Origin: Winogradskyella sp.
GTDB lineage: Bacteria > Bacteroidota > Bacteroidia > Flavobacteriales > Flavobacteriaceae
Assembly (NCBI GenBank): GCA_030149175.1
Contig: JASBSA010000114.1
Coordinates: forward strand, 1-43,709
Direction: 5' to 3'
DNA: 43,709 bases
Under the pieces are notes generated by a model. That model saw nothing but the letters and a program-made list of their open reading frames with translations, made no database searches and was not told where the DNA came from. A program made the position numbers and the translations under genes. Positions 7,484 through 15,840 of this stretch are shown here, piece by piece. How positions within the stretch are numbered: the first letter of the stretch is position 1; each line of letters opens with the position of its first letter.

Positions 7484-8884
7484 TTAAACATGCAACGCTC
7501 TATCATCAGTAGCAGCTAAAGCCGCTTCTTTTATGGCCTCTGCAAATGTTGGATGAGCATGTGAATATCTAGATATATCTTCGGCAGATGCTCTAAATTC
7601 CATAGCTGTTACTGCTTCTGCAATTAAATCTGCACAACGTGCACCAATCATATGAACACCTAAAACTTCATCTGTGGTTTTATCTGCTAGGATTTTTACA
7701 AAACCATCAATATCTCCGCTGGCTCTTGCTCTACCCAAAGCCCTGAAAGGGAATTGACCAACTTTATATTCTGTACCAGCTTCTTTTAATTCTTCCTCTG
7801 TTTTACCTACTGCAGCAACTTCTGGCCACGTGTAAACTACTCCTGGTATTAAATTGTAATCTATATGTGGTTTTTGTCCTGCTAGTGTCTCGGCAACAAA
7901 TACGCCTTCTTCTTCAGCTTTATGAGCTAACATAGCACCTCTTACTACATCACCAATTGCATATATATTGGAGACGTTAGTTTGTAAATGCTCATTGACC
8001 TCTACCTGTCCTCTATCATTCAATTTTATACCTGCAGCTTCAGCATTTAATCCGTCTGTATATGGACGACGACCGACTGATACTAAACAATAATCACCTT
8101 TAAATTCAACGACCTCTCCTTTTTTATTTTCGGCTTTAACGATAACTTCATCACCATTGCGCTCTACAGACTGTACTTTGTGAGAAACCATCATATTGCA
8201 TTTAGCTTTTTTAAAGACTTTGTTGAGCTCTTTAGACAAGGCTGCATCCATTGTTGGCAAAATTCTATCCATATACTCAATTACGGTAACCTCAGCACCA
8301 AGACGACGGTATACTTGCCCAAGTTCTAACCCAATAACACCACCACCTATAATCATTAAATGTTTTGGCACTTCTTTTAACTTTAAGGCTTCTGTAGATG
8401 TAATGATTCGTTCTTTATCTAAAGTGATGAAAGGTAAATTAGATGGTTTAGATCCTGTTGCAATAATAATATGCTTTGCTTCAATCTCTCCGGCATCTTT
8501 ACCTTCAACCTTTATATGTGTTGCGTCCTTAAAAGATCCTAAGCCTTCGTAAACATCAATCTTATTCTTCTTCATCAAGAAATCTATACCACCTGTAGTT
8601 TGGTCTACAACGGCTTGCTTACGCGCAATCATCTTTTCCAGATTTACTTTAATCTCTCCAGGTATCTCAATGCCATGTTCCTCAAAGTGCTTTGTTGCCT
8701 CTTCATAATGGTGCGAAGAACTCAATAAGGCTTTACTAGGAATACATCCAACATTAAGACATGTACCGCCAAGCGTAGAATATTTTTCTATAATTGCAGT
8801 TTTCATACCTAGCTGGGCACAACGTATTGCTGCTACATATCCACCAGGACCTGAACCTATTACTGCTACATCGTAAGAATTCAT
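7484..8884 (-). CDS. lpdA: Dihydrolipoyl dehydrogenase (E3)
   Basis: FAD enzyme of 466 residues that reoxidises dihydrolipoamide of 2-oxo acid dehydrogenase complexes or the glycine cleavage system with NAD+. Visible: FAD motif GSGPGG (10-15), redox disulfide in GGTCLNVGCIPSK (C42, C47), NAD-binding IIGGGVIGLELG near 180, IYAIGDV, and the C-terminal interface motif HAHPTFAEA with the catalytic His. Length and motifs are complete. It starts four bases after the stop of the barrel protein gene, so the two are co-transcribed. No lipoyl-bearing E2 gene is in the window. Confidence 0.97.
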   Translation of the reverse strand: MNSYDVAVIGSGPGGYVAAIRCAQLGMKTAIIEKYSTLGGTCLNVGCIPSKALLSSSHHYEEATKHFEEHGIEIPGEIKVNLEKMIARKQAVVDQTTGGIDFLMKKNKIDVYEGLGSFKDATHIKVEGKDAGEIEAKHIIIATGSKPSNLPFITLDKERIITSTEALKLKEVPKHLMIIGGGVIGLELGQVYRRLGAEVTVIEYMDRILPTMDAALSKELNKVFKKAKCNMMVSHKVQSVERNGDEVIVKAENKKGEVVEFKGDYCLVSVGRRPYTDGLNAEAAGIKLNDRGQVEVNEHLQTNVSNIYAIGDVVRGAMLAHKAEEEGVFVAETLAGQKPHIDYNLIPGVVYTWPEVAAVGKTEEELKEAGTEYKVGQFPFRALGRARASGDIDGFVKILADKTTDEVLGVHMIGARCADLIAEAVTAMEFRASAEDISRYSHAHPTFAEAIKEAALAATDDRALHV

Positions 8885-8888
8885 ATTT

Positions 8889-9443
8889 TTATTTTATTTT
8901 AAATTGTAATGATAATTGAAATGCTCTATTTTGATTTTTGGTCTCTACCTTAGTTACATCTGTTAAGCCTATATAATAACGTAAAGACGCACTAACTTTA
9001 TTAGAAATTGCATAACTAGATCCGAGGTTAATTCCAAAGTCTCTATCAAAAAAATCTGTTTTTACATCTGCTAAAGAACCTGTTCCGTTTTTTGCCGTAA
9101 CCAACAAACCTACCTGTGGTCCTGCATCAAAACTTAAATTCTCTGAAACAAAAAATTTTGCCATAATTGGCAGGACCACATAATTTAATCTTACGCTCCT
9201 GTTTTCGCCTTCATTTAACTCAAAACCATAGACTGTAAACAACAGCTCTGGCTGGACTTTAACATCTTTGGTTAATTCTATTTCCATAAAAAATCCTGCA
9301 TGAAAATTAACCAAAGATGATAAATCTGATGTATCATCGCCTGCAAGATTAGCTAGATTACCTCCTACTTTTATACCTATTGGATGTTCTTGCGCACTAA
9401 GTTTGCTACATAAAAAAAACAATACGATAAAAAGTAATCTCAT
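8889..9443 (-). CDS. Outer membrane beta-barrel protein (porin-like, PorT-type)
   Basis: A 184-residue secreted protein. A signal peptide covers about residues 1-18 (ending SKLSAQ), followed by alternating beta strands such as IGIKVGGNLANL, VQPELLFTVYGF, YVVLPIMAKFF and FDAGPQVGLL, and a C-terminal strand AFQLSLQFKIK. This layout is typical of small Bacteroidota outer membrane barrels (OMP_b-brl families). The specific role is unknown. It lies four bases upstream of lpdA, an odd pairing probably reflecting shared transcription rather than function. Confidence 0.85.
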   Translation of the reverse strand: MRLLFIVLFFLCSKLSAQEHPIGIKVGGNLANLAGDDTSDLSSLVNFHAGFFMEIELTKDVKVQPELLFTVYGFELNEGENRSVRLNYVVLPIMAKFFVSENLSFDAGPQVGLLVTAKNGTGSLADVKTDFFDRDFGINLGSSYAISNKVSASLRYYIGLTDVTKVETKNQNRAFQLSLQFKIK

Positions 9444-9526
9444 CTAATATATAATGAAGCACAAAAATACAATATTGATTAATGATTAACGAAAAGTGAG
9501 GTACAAATTTTAACTATGATCTCAAC

Positions 9527-9578
9527 AAAAAAAGCCCATTATCAATAGATTAAAATCTAATTTGAAATGGACTTTTTA
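9527..9578 (-). terminator. Terminator of the lrp-CPBP-luxR transcript
   Basis: Imperfect stem: AAAAAGTCCATT at one end and AATGGGCTTTTT at the other (minus strand reading), with one G-U pair and a large loop, then a T run. It lies about 70 bases after the LuxR-type gene. The mismatch is A-C on the plus strand, so it fits minus-strand transcription. Confidence 0.65.
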
Positions 9579-9617
9579 TTCCCTAAAAGTTAATAGCATT
9601 CAAAATTGAATAATTAT

Positions 9618-9657
9618 GGTTATAATTACAATACTCAAATTGAGTATTTTTATAACC
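9618..9657. repeat. Nested inverted repeats overlapping the end of the LuxR-type gene
   Basis: The outer arms are GGTTATA (9618-9624) and TATAACC (9651-9657). The inner arms are AATACTCAA (9630-9638) and TTGAGTATT (9640-9648). The outer right arm covers the stop codon of the regulator gene. There is no T run, so it is not an ordinary terminator. Confidence 0.5.
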
Positions 9658-10420
9658 AATGTGGATTTAGCTTTAAAACACCAACCAATTCTCCTGTTGA
9701 CGAAATATCCAATTTCTTTAAAATATTACGCCTGTGTGTATCTACCGTGTGAGGACTGATATTTAGCTTCTCTGAAATTTCTTTACTAGTTTTATCTAAA
9801 ATCAAAAGTCGAATAATATCTCGTTCTCGGTTTGTTACACCATCGTGCAATAATTTTTGCGAAAAACTATTGAAATAGATTGTTTCGTACTCTTGTTTAT
9901 CATTTAACAACTTAGCTGAAGCCGTAATGTCTAATTTTACATCTGGATGCATAACCGTATAATGTGCCAAACCAATAATTGGCTTACTATCAGAATCAAA
10001 AATTAAGGGTGTTGTATTTTGTACTATATTAACGTAAGTGTCTTGAGCATTTTTAAATCTAAAATTCCACGTATAACTTGCGTCTTGTCTTTTCTCCTTT
10101 GGGATTTCGCTCAACGTGAATTCCATTAAGTTATTTAAAGCTCTTAGCCATGACTCCACATCGTCTGGATGAATTCTACTCCAAAAATAGCGCATCCCTT
10201 TTTCTTTAAGATCTTCTGGGTTAAGCCCTAAAGAAGCTTTATAATTTTTACTGATGTATTCAAACGTTAAATCTTGCGTGTTAGTGATACAAAAAAAAGT
10301 TGAGCTATATGGCAGAAACCTATCCATCTCCATAATTTTTTCTATGTGTTTCTGCAAAGACGGCTTATCATACGACTCAAATATATATTTGTATATCTCT
10401 TTTATTTTTGAATATCTCAT
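9650..10420 (-). CDS. PAS-domain LuxR-family transcriptional regulator
   Basis: A cytoplasmic regulator of 256 residues. Residues ~35-160 form a PAS-like sensor (FEYISKNYKASLGLNPEDL, then FWSRIHPDD, a PAS/PAC pattern). The C-terminal ~60 residues form a LuxR/GerE helix-turn-helix: LTNRERDIIRLLILDKTSKE, then ISEKLNISPHTVDTHRRNIL. There is no receiver domain, so it should sense a ligand or partner directly through the PAS domain. It is the last gene of the lrp-CPBP-luxR operon, 18 bases after the CPBP-like gene. Confidence 0.9.
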   Translation of the reverse strand: MRYSKIKEIYKYIFESYDKPSLQKHIEKIMEMDRFLPYSSTFFCITNTQDLTFEYISKNYKASLGLNPEDLKEKGMRYFWSRIHPDDVESWLRALNNLMEFTLSEIPKEKRQDASYTWNFRFKNAQDTYVNIVQNTTPLIFDSDSKPIIGLAHYTVMHPDVKLDITASAKLLNDKQEYETIYFNSFSQKLLHDGVTNRERDIIRLLILDKTSKEISEKLNISPHTVDTHRRNILKKLDISSTGELVGVLKLNPHWL

Positions 10421-10438
10421 AAAATTTTTAATTCATTT

Positions 10439-11065
10439 TTAATTAGGAAAGCCTAACATTTCACCCATACCTACCGTAAACAACCAACAGCCATAAATCG
10501 CATGCTCTACTGAGACCAAAAGCGTAGATTTTGTTTTCTTAAACGTTAGCGCAAATAAAATACCTCCAGTAAAGGTTAGTATCATTACTAAAGTATTTTT
10601 AAAGAAAAGATGTGCCAAAGAGAACAGTGTAGCGTTAATCAATACAAACAGAGCATTGCTTCTAAACAAGGATTCGTAACGTTGAAAGAAAAACGTTCTA
10701 TATAGCAGTTCTTGAGGATACACCGAAAAAACAGAGTAAATAAACAAAATTGCCATCCATAGGAAAGGCTTTGATTTTATGACTATGAATAAATTTTCAT
10801 AGTCCACCAAGTACATATATAATAGTGTAATGATAGCTATTGCTAGAAACTTTATAGTGGTTCGTTGCCAAAATTGCATCCAGTTAATATGTTGTCTAAT
10901 TTTAAACCTATTATTTTCAACTTTAATAAGAATGTAAATGACATAAACAAAGCCAAGTAATCCAATGGCTAGTTTAATCCATAATTGAAAGTCCAACACA
11001 AAACTTACAGGAATTAAAATAAAAACAATAAAAAACTCAACAAGTCTATATTTTATGCTTTGCAT
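10439..11065 (-). CDS. CPBP-like intramembrane protease homologue with altered motif 1
   Basis: Membrane protein of 208 residues with about six hydrophobic helices. It carries the CPBP (Rce1/Abi) pattern: motif 1 PQELLYRTFFFQR (Q118, E119, R123), motif 2 FSLAH (F148-H152) and motif 3 EHAIYG (H188). The canonical motif 1 is EExxxR; here the first Glu is Gln. In Rce1-type proteases that Glu is catalytic, so the protein may be inactive or use E119. Only one base separates it from lrp upstream and 18 bases from the PAS/LuxR gene downstream, which suggests a joint regulatory role. Confidence 0.82.
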   Translation of the reverse strand: MQSIKYRLVEFFIVFILIPVSFVLDFQLWIKLAIGLLGFVYVIYILIKVENNRFKIRQHINWMQFWQRTTIKFLAIAIITLLYMYLVDYENLFIVIKSKPFLWMAILFIYSVFSVYPQELLYRTFFFQRYESLFRSNALFVLINATLFSLAHLFFKNTLVMILTFTGGILFALTFKKTKSTLLVSVEHAIYGCWLFTVGMGEMLGFPN

Positions 11066-11066
11066 A

Positions 11067-11522
11067 TTACAATGTTATTGCTGTAGTGTGCTTTACTTCA
11101 TTAATCATAAACATACTGTGTGTACTGCCTATATGATCTATGTTAGTGAGCTTTTTTACCATAAAATATCTAAACGCTTCCATATCTTTAACCAATACCT
11201 TTAACAAATAATCATAGTCTCCACTAATGTGGTAGCACTCTAGTACTTCGTCTAATTTACGAACTTCTCGCTCAAATTTCATAACATAATCTTGAGAATG
11301 CTGTACTAGTTTTACGTGGCAAAAAGCAACGAAAGCTTTATCTACCTTTTTCTTGTCTATTAAAGCAACATAATTGCCTACAATACCATTTTTTTCTAAC
11401 TTTCTAATACGCTCGTAAACAGCCGTAACGGAAAGCCCTAAAGCATGAGAAAGCGCTTTATTCGTTTGTTTACTATCCTTTTGAAGAAGCTTTAGTAACT
11501 CTTTATCTAACTCATCTAACAT
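11067..11522 (-). CDS. Lrp/AsnC family transcriptional regulator
   Basis: A 151-residue protein of standard Lrp architecture: N-terminal winged helix-turn-helix (LDELDKELLKLLQKDSKQTN, then ALSHALGLSVTAVYERIRKL), then a RAM/AsnC_trans_reg domain (CYHISGDYDYLLKVLVKDME). Such proteins bind amino acids and form octamers that wrap DNA. It is divergent from the methionine gamma-lyase-like gene, the same arrangement as the Lrp-type mdeR and mdeA of Pseudomonas putida. Regulation of that neighbour in response to methionine or another amino acid is therefore likely. Confidence 0.93.
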   Translation of the reverse strand: MLDELDKELLKLLQKDSKQTNKALSHALGLSVTAVYERIRKLEKNGIVGNYVALIDKKKVDKAFVAFCHVKLVQHSQDYVMKFEREVRKLDEVLECYHISGDYDYLLKVLVKDMEAFRYFMVKKLTNIDHIGSTHSMFMINEVKHTTAITL

Positions 11523-11573
11523 TTGACTAATATTTTTCGGATGATACCATATTTTGACTAAAAATAAAGATTA

Positions 11574-11644
11574 TTATTCTATTAATTAGAATAAAAAAAG
11601 AATAATATTCACTATTAATAAAATACTGTTGATTTTTATTCTAA
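11574..11644. promoter_or_regulatory. Array of TTATTCTA-type sites between lrp and the lyase gene
   Basis: Three related sites occur in the 162-base divergent spacer: a dyad TTATTCTA/TAGAATAA at 11574-11594, a palindrome GAATAATATTC at 11600-11610, and a half site TTATTCTAA at 11636-11644. The centres of the first two are 21 bases apart, two DNA turns. Phased palindromes fit an Lrp-family octamer. I infer autoregulation and control of the lyase gene. Confidence 0.6.
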
Positions 11645-11684
11645 TAATACTCAATTTTACATAAACTAATTAAATACTATAACA

Positions 11685-12890
11685 ATGAAATTTAAGCCTG
11701 CAAACAACATACAAGACTTACAATATTTTGGTGAGTTTGGTGGTGTAAATCCATCTATTTCCGATTCTTCTACATATACATTCCTATCTGCGAAAACCAT
11801 GTTCGATACTTTTGAAGGTAACGCAGATGGTTGTTATTTATACTCACGACATTCTTCACCATCAAATTTATATTTAGGTGAAGCCTTAGCTGCCATGGAA
11901 GGTACAGAAACCGCAACAGTTACAGCCTCTGGCATGGGAGCCATTACGCCTGTATTAATGCAATTGTGCGAAGCTGGCGAGCATATTGTTAGCAGCAGAA
12001 CGATTTATGGAGGAACCTATGCCTTCCTAAAAAACTTTGCGCCTAGATTAGGGATCAATACATCCTTTGTAGACATTACCAAATTAGATGTTGTAGAGAC
12101 TGCTATAACACGCAAAACTAAAGTCCTTTATTGCGAGTCTGTAAGTAACCCTTTACTCGAAGTTGCGGATATTAAAGGTTTAGCAGAGTTAGCAAAAAAA
12201 CACAATCTAAAACTAGTTGTAGACAATACATTTTCTCCACTATCCATTTCACCAGCAAATTTAGGAGCTGATGTTGTTATTCATAGTTTAACAAAATTCA
12301 TTAATGGTTCATCAGATACTGTTGGTGGCGTCGTTTGTGGCACACAAGAATTTATAGACCAATTAAGAAACGTAAATGATGGAGCTGCAATGCTTTTAGG
12401 TTCTACCATGGACAGTCTGCGATCTGCTTCCGTATTAAAGAACTTAAGAACACTTCATATAAGAATGCAGCAACACAGCTACAACGCGAGTTATCTTGCA
12501 GAAAAGTTTGAAAAAGATGGACTAAAAACCGTTTATCCTGGTTTAGAATCCCATCCTTCTTATAAACTATTTAAGTCTATGATGAATGACAAATATGGCT
12601 TTGGCGGAATGCTTACCATTGATATAGGATCCTTAGACAAAGCAAATGCATTAATGGAATTAATGCAAGAGCGCAACTTAGGATATCTGGCAGTTAGTTT
12701 AGGCTTCTATAAAACTCTTTTTAGTGCTCCTGGTAGCTCTACGTCTTCTGAAATACCAGAAGACGAACAAGCAGAAATGGGACTAAGCGATGGCCTTATT
12801 CGTTTTTCAATTGGTTTAGATGCAGACATACAACGCACCTATGAAATGATGAAAACCTGTATGATTGAACTCGATATTTTAGAAGCTTAG
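11685..12890 (+). CDS. Trans-sulfuration PLP enzyme, methionine gamma-lyase / cystathionine gamma-lyase-like
   Basis: Cys/Met metabolism PLP-dependent enzyme of 401 residues. The PLP lysine is K204 in SLTKFINGSSD, the pyridine-binding Asp is D180 in VVDNTF, and Y108 in TIYGGT is the stacking tyrosine. The YSRxGNPT motif is altered to YSRHSSPS. The cysteine that distinguishes classical methionine gamma-lyase (YGCT) is Gly here, as in cystathionine lyases and synthases. The exact substrate is therefore open, although the divergent Lrp regulator favours methionine or cysteine degradation. No signal peptide. A terminator hairpin follows 33 bases downstream. Confidence 0.88.
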   Translation: MKFKPANNIQDLQYFGEFGGVNPSISDSSTYTFLSAKTMFDTFEGNADGCYLYSRHSSPSNLYLGEALAAMEGTETATVTASGMGAITPVLMQLCEAGEHIVSSRTIYGGTYAFLKNFAPRLGINTSFVDITKLDVVETAITRKTKVLYCESVSNPLLEVADIKGLAELAKKHNLKLVVDNTFSPLSISPANLGADVVIHSLTKFINGSSDTVGGVVCGTQEFIDQLRNVNDGAAMLLGSTMDSLRSASVLKNLRTLHIRMQQHSYNASYLAEKFEKDGLKTVYPGLESHPSYKLFKSMMNDKYGFGGMLTIDIGSLDKANALMELMQERNLGYLAVSLGFYKTLFSAPGSSTSSEIPEDEQAEMGLSDGLIRFSIGLDADIQRTYEMMKTCMIELDILEA

Positions 12891-12923
12891 TTAGCCCAAG
12901 CATTTAATATTCATAATTTATAT

Positions 12924-12953
12924 AAAGCCTGATTATAAGAATCGGGCTTTTTT
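12924..12953 (+). terminator. Rho-independent terminator of the lyase gene
   Basis: An 11-bp stem (12924-12934 with 12940-12950, one G-U pair) is followed by a T run. It overlaps the last codon of the convergent YdjM-like gene. Confidence 0.87.
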
Positions 12954-13974
12954 ATTTTCCTTTTAATCTAATCCAGAGAGCAGACATCGTATAGCTAAAG
13001 TCTTCCATCTCTGGTTCAAAAGGTTTCATGTTTAAGCGGTTATTTTCTTTAAATAACCTTAAGTTAAAAATAGCCTTATACCCATCTTTGGTTTGCACCA
13101 ACGGATACCTTAAATCTCTATACATAAATTCTTCGTTCTCTAAAGATTCAACATTGTAATAGTTATTACTAAACCAAGCCAAATCTTTAATATCCCCATA
13201 CTGTAAAGCTGTTAGTGCTCTTACCTTTGGAATAACTTTCCAATCTGAAAAGTTTTTGGATTTATCTAATAATGAGTAAAAACCCACATGGTAATCATTT
13301 TCCGATTCAGCAATACCATACCATAGGATATTGTTTAAAATTGCTGGTTGTGTACTGAATCTTGTATAATTTATGTCAGTTTCCATTAATGAAGATTCAA
13401 AAATAGTATCGATATAGATCTTATTAAAAATTGTAAAAACCATATAAATAGAGCTAATTCCTATGCCAACTTTTAACCAAAGTCTTCGTTTTTCATTTTT
13501 ACGGTTGTAAAACATTAAAATAATTACGCTAAGTAAAAAAGGAATTGTATATAAAGGATCCGCTACAGCAATATTATTAAAGGCTACCCTATAGTTTGAA
13601 AATGGTGCAAACAATTGCGTACCATAAGGGGTAAAGCTATCTAAAATAGGATGCGTAAATAAGGACCAAAAAAATAGTTTTATCCAATCGTTTAGATGTG
13701 TTTTATTATGGCGCCTGCCTGTATTATATAACCTATAGATTATCCAACCAAATAAAAAAGCCCCAAGAATTGAAAAGAGAATGGAATGCATAAACCCTCT
13801 ATGAAAGAGCATAGCATCAATCTCATTTTCGAAAAGAATAGCGCCAGCAAAAACATCAAGATCTGGAATTGTACCACCTATAGCACCAAAGAGCAAGGCC
13901 TTATTACCAATTTTCTTACCAAGAACAGCTTCACCGCAAGCTGCCCCTAAAACGATTTGAGTTAATGAATCCAT
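12952..13974 (-). CDS. YdjM/DUF457-type membrane-bound metal-dependent hydrolase
   Basis: Integral membrane protein of 340 residues. The N-terminus MDSLTQIVLGAACGEAVLG is the family hallmark, followed by TIPDLDVF (PDLD 37-40) and FHRGFMHS (H58, H63), metal-binding positions of the YdjM/DUF457 family. About four hydrophobic helices follow, then a soluble C-terminal domain. The frame is open nine codons further up, but the family N-terminus begins at the ATG at 13974, so I use that. The substrate is unknown. It is convergent with the lyase gene and divergent from nhaC. Confidence 0.87.
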   Translation of the reverse strand: MDSLTQIVLGAACGEAVLGKKIGNKALLFGAIGGTIPDLDVFAGAILFENEIDAMLFHRGFMHSILFSILGAFLFGWIIYRLYNTGRRHNKTHLNDWIKLFFWSLFTHPILDSFTPYGTQLFAPFSNYRVAFNNIAVADPLYTIPFLLSVIILMFYNRKNEKRRLWLKVGIGISSIYMVFTIFNKIYIDTIFESSLMETDINYTRFSTQPAILNNILWYGIAESENDYHVGFYSLLDKSKNFSDWKVIPKVRALTALQYGDIKDLAWFSNNYYNVESLENEEFMYRDLRYPLVQTKDGYKAIFNLRLFKENNRLNMKPFEPEMEDFSYTMSALWIRLKGK

Positions 13975-14072
13975 AATTTTTTTTAAAATACAGACATACA
14001 AATGTACTCAAGAATTGGTATTTGCATAGCATTAATGAAAATCGTAACATTACGGAAATAAAGAACTAATAA

Positions 14073-15737
14073 ATGCAAGATAAAGACCCATCCAAAATTA
14101 AAATAGAAGATCAGAGCATTATTGACAATAAAGAGCTTAATTTATTTGAAGCCGTTATACCTGTTGTGATTTTAATGTGCTTATTAGCATATAATATATT
14201 TTTTGCTGATGGTGAGATGCTTGGTGGCTACTCCAACCAATTTATTCTTTTAATTGGTGGTTTTGTGGCTTTTGTATTTGGTTTGCTCAACAAGGTTTCT
14301 CCAACTACAATGGTTCAAGAAGTTTGGGAAAACCTGAAAAGTGTTTTTGTACCAATTATGATTCTACTTTTAGTGGGTGCACTTGCAGGAACTTGGCTCA
14401 TAAGCGGTATTATTCCTGCGATGGTTTATTACGGGCTAAAAGTCTTGAGTCCAGAGATTTTCTTACCTGCATCTGTAATAATTGCTGCAGTTATTTCTAT
14501 CGCTACCGGAAGTTCTTGGACAACTTCTGCTACGGTTGGCATTGCATTGATTGGCATAGGCACAGCCCTAGGCATTAATCCAGGAATAATTGCTGGCGCT
14601 GTAATCTCAGGTGCTTATTTTGGTGATAAAATGTCTCCTTTAAGCGACACTACAAATCTAGCTCCTGCTATGGCAGGAACTGATTTATTTACCCATATTA
14701 AATATATGACATACACTACAGTACCTACAATACTCATTACTATAGTAGTTTTTTCCATTATTAGTTTTTCTATCGAAACTACCGGAAGTTCTGATACAGA
14801 ATTTCTGCTAAGCACAATAAAACAATATTTCAATATAACACCTTGGCTTTTTTTAGTTCCTATCGCCGTAGTTGGTTTAATTTTACTAAAAACTAAACCT
14901 TTAGTTGCTTTGGGATCGGGTGTAATACTGGCAATTCTATTTGCAGCCATTTTTCAACAAAATTTAATAAAAACAATAAGTGAATCCTCTTCAGAAACAT
15001 TAGTTAATTCTGTTTTTACTGATACCAATATTGCTATTTCGGATGAAGACTATAAAGTAGTTTTATCCACTTCCGATATTAAAAAAATCAAAAACGACGA
15101 AAAATTAAGCAACCTATTCTCAGACGACGACTTAAAAGGTGTATTTACCAAAGAAAAATTGGAAGCTTTTTTCTCTTCTGATTACACAGACGCTGGTGTT
15201 GTTAAAAATAAAGCTGAGAGTTTAGAAAAATTGATAACAATTAAAAGGCTCAAAAAACTTTTTAGTGCTGGTGGCATGAAAGGAATGCTTTGGACTATAT
15301 ATCTTATAATTTGTGCCATGGTATTCGGTGGTATAATGGATGGCATAGGTGCGTTGTCGAGAATTACAAAAAAATTATTATCTGTTGCCAATACAATTTT
15401 TGGACTATTTGCAAGCACAGTGGTCAGTTGTCTAGGTTTAAATGTGATAGCTTCTGATCAATATCTAGCGCTTGTTATTCCTGGAAAAATGTTTAAAAAG
15501 GCCTATGAAGACAAAGGATTGGCACCAGAAAATCTCAGTAGAACCCTCGAGGATTCTGGGACAGTAACTTCTGTTTTAATTCCTTGGAACACATGTGGTG
15601 CCTATCAAAGTGGTGTTTTGGGCGTAGGTGTTGGTGAGTATTTTTTCTATGCCATATTTAATTGGCTTAGTCCTTTTACTACATTACTCTTTGCAGCTTT
15701 TAGAATAAAAATAAAGCAACTTTCAGATAAACTTTAA
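14073..15737 (+). CDS. nhaC: NhaC-family Na+/H+ antiporter with a large hydrophilic loop
   Basis: Inner-membrane antiporter of 554 residues, longer than the usual ~460-490. Family features include the repeated segments ISIATGSSWTTSATVGIALI and GAYFGDKMSPLSDTTNLA (about 141-196) and, near the C-terminus, LEDSGTVTSVLIPWNTCGAY. Residues ~299-400 form a charged loop (SSSETLVNSV to KRLKKLFSAGG) between two membrane helices, which accounts for the extra length. The expected role is Na+ extrusion and pH homeostasis, consistent with a marine-type organism. It has its own transcription unit. Confidence 0.9.
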   Translation: MQDKDPSKIKIEDQSIIDNKELNLFEAVIPVVILMCLLAYNIFFADGEMLGGYSNQFILLIGGFVAFVFGLLNKVSPTTMVQEVWENLKSVFVPIMILLLVGALAGTWLISGIIPAMVYYGLKVLSPEIFLPASVIIAAVISIATGSSWTTSATVGIALIGIGTALGINPGIIAGAVISGAYFGDKMSPLSDTTNLAPAMAGTDLFTHIKYMTYTTVPTILITIVVFSIISFSIETTGSSDTEFLLSTIKQYFNITPWLFLVPIAVVGLILLKTKPLVALGSGVILAILFAAIFQQNLIKTISESSSETLVNSVFTDTNIAISDEDYKVVLSTSDIKKIKNDEKLSNLFSDDDLKGVFTKEKLEAFFSSDYTDAGVVKNKAESLEKLITIKRLKKLFSAGGMKGMLWTIYLIICAMVFGGIMDGIGALSRITKKLLSVANTIFGLFASTVVSCLGLNVIASDQYLALVIPGKMFKKAYEDKGLAPENLSRTLEDSGTVTSVLIPWNTCGAYQSGVLGVGVGEYFFYAIFNWLSPFTTLLFAAFRIKIKQLSDKL

Positions 15738-15771
15738 TCATGAGATTCATATATTTTTAGAACATTTATCA

Positions 15772-15802
15772 TTGTTAAATACTAAGTGTATATGTATCTT
15801 TG
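15772..15802 (+). promoter_or_regulatory. Bacteroidota promoter of the peroxiredoxin gene
   Basis: TTG at 15772-15774, 20 bases of spacer, then TATCTTTG at 15795-15802: a full TTG/TAnnTTTG match. The predicted transcription start is about 30 bases before the ATG. Confidence 0.85.
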
Positions 15803-15840
15803 CAGCCAATTTTAAATTTTAACTAAAAAAACAATATTAA

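Noticed and set aside
11523-11684. Possible riboswitch before the methionine-related lyase gene
   Set aside because: The spacer is very AT-rich, short, and lacks SAM-riboswitch-like conserved blocks; the visible symmetry fits protein operators.
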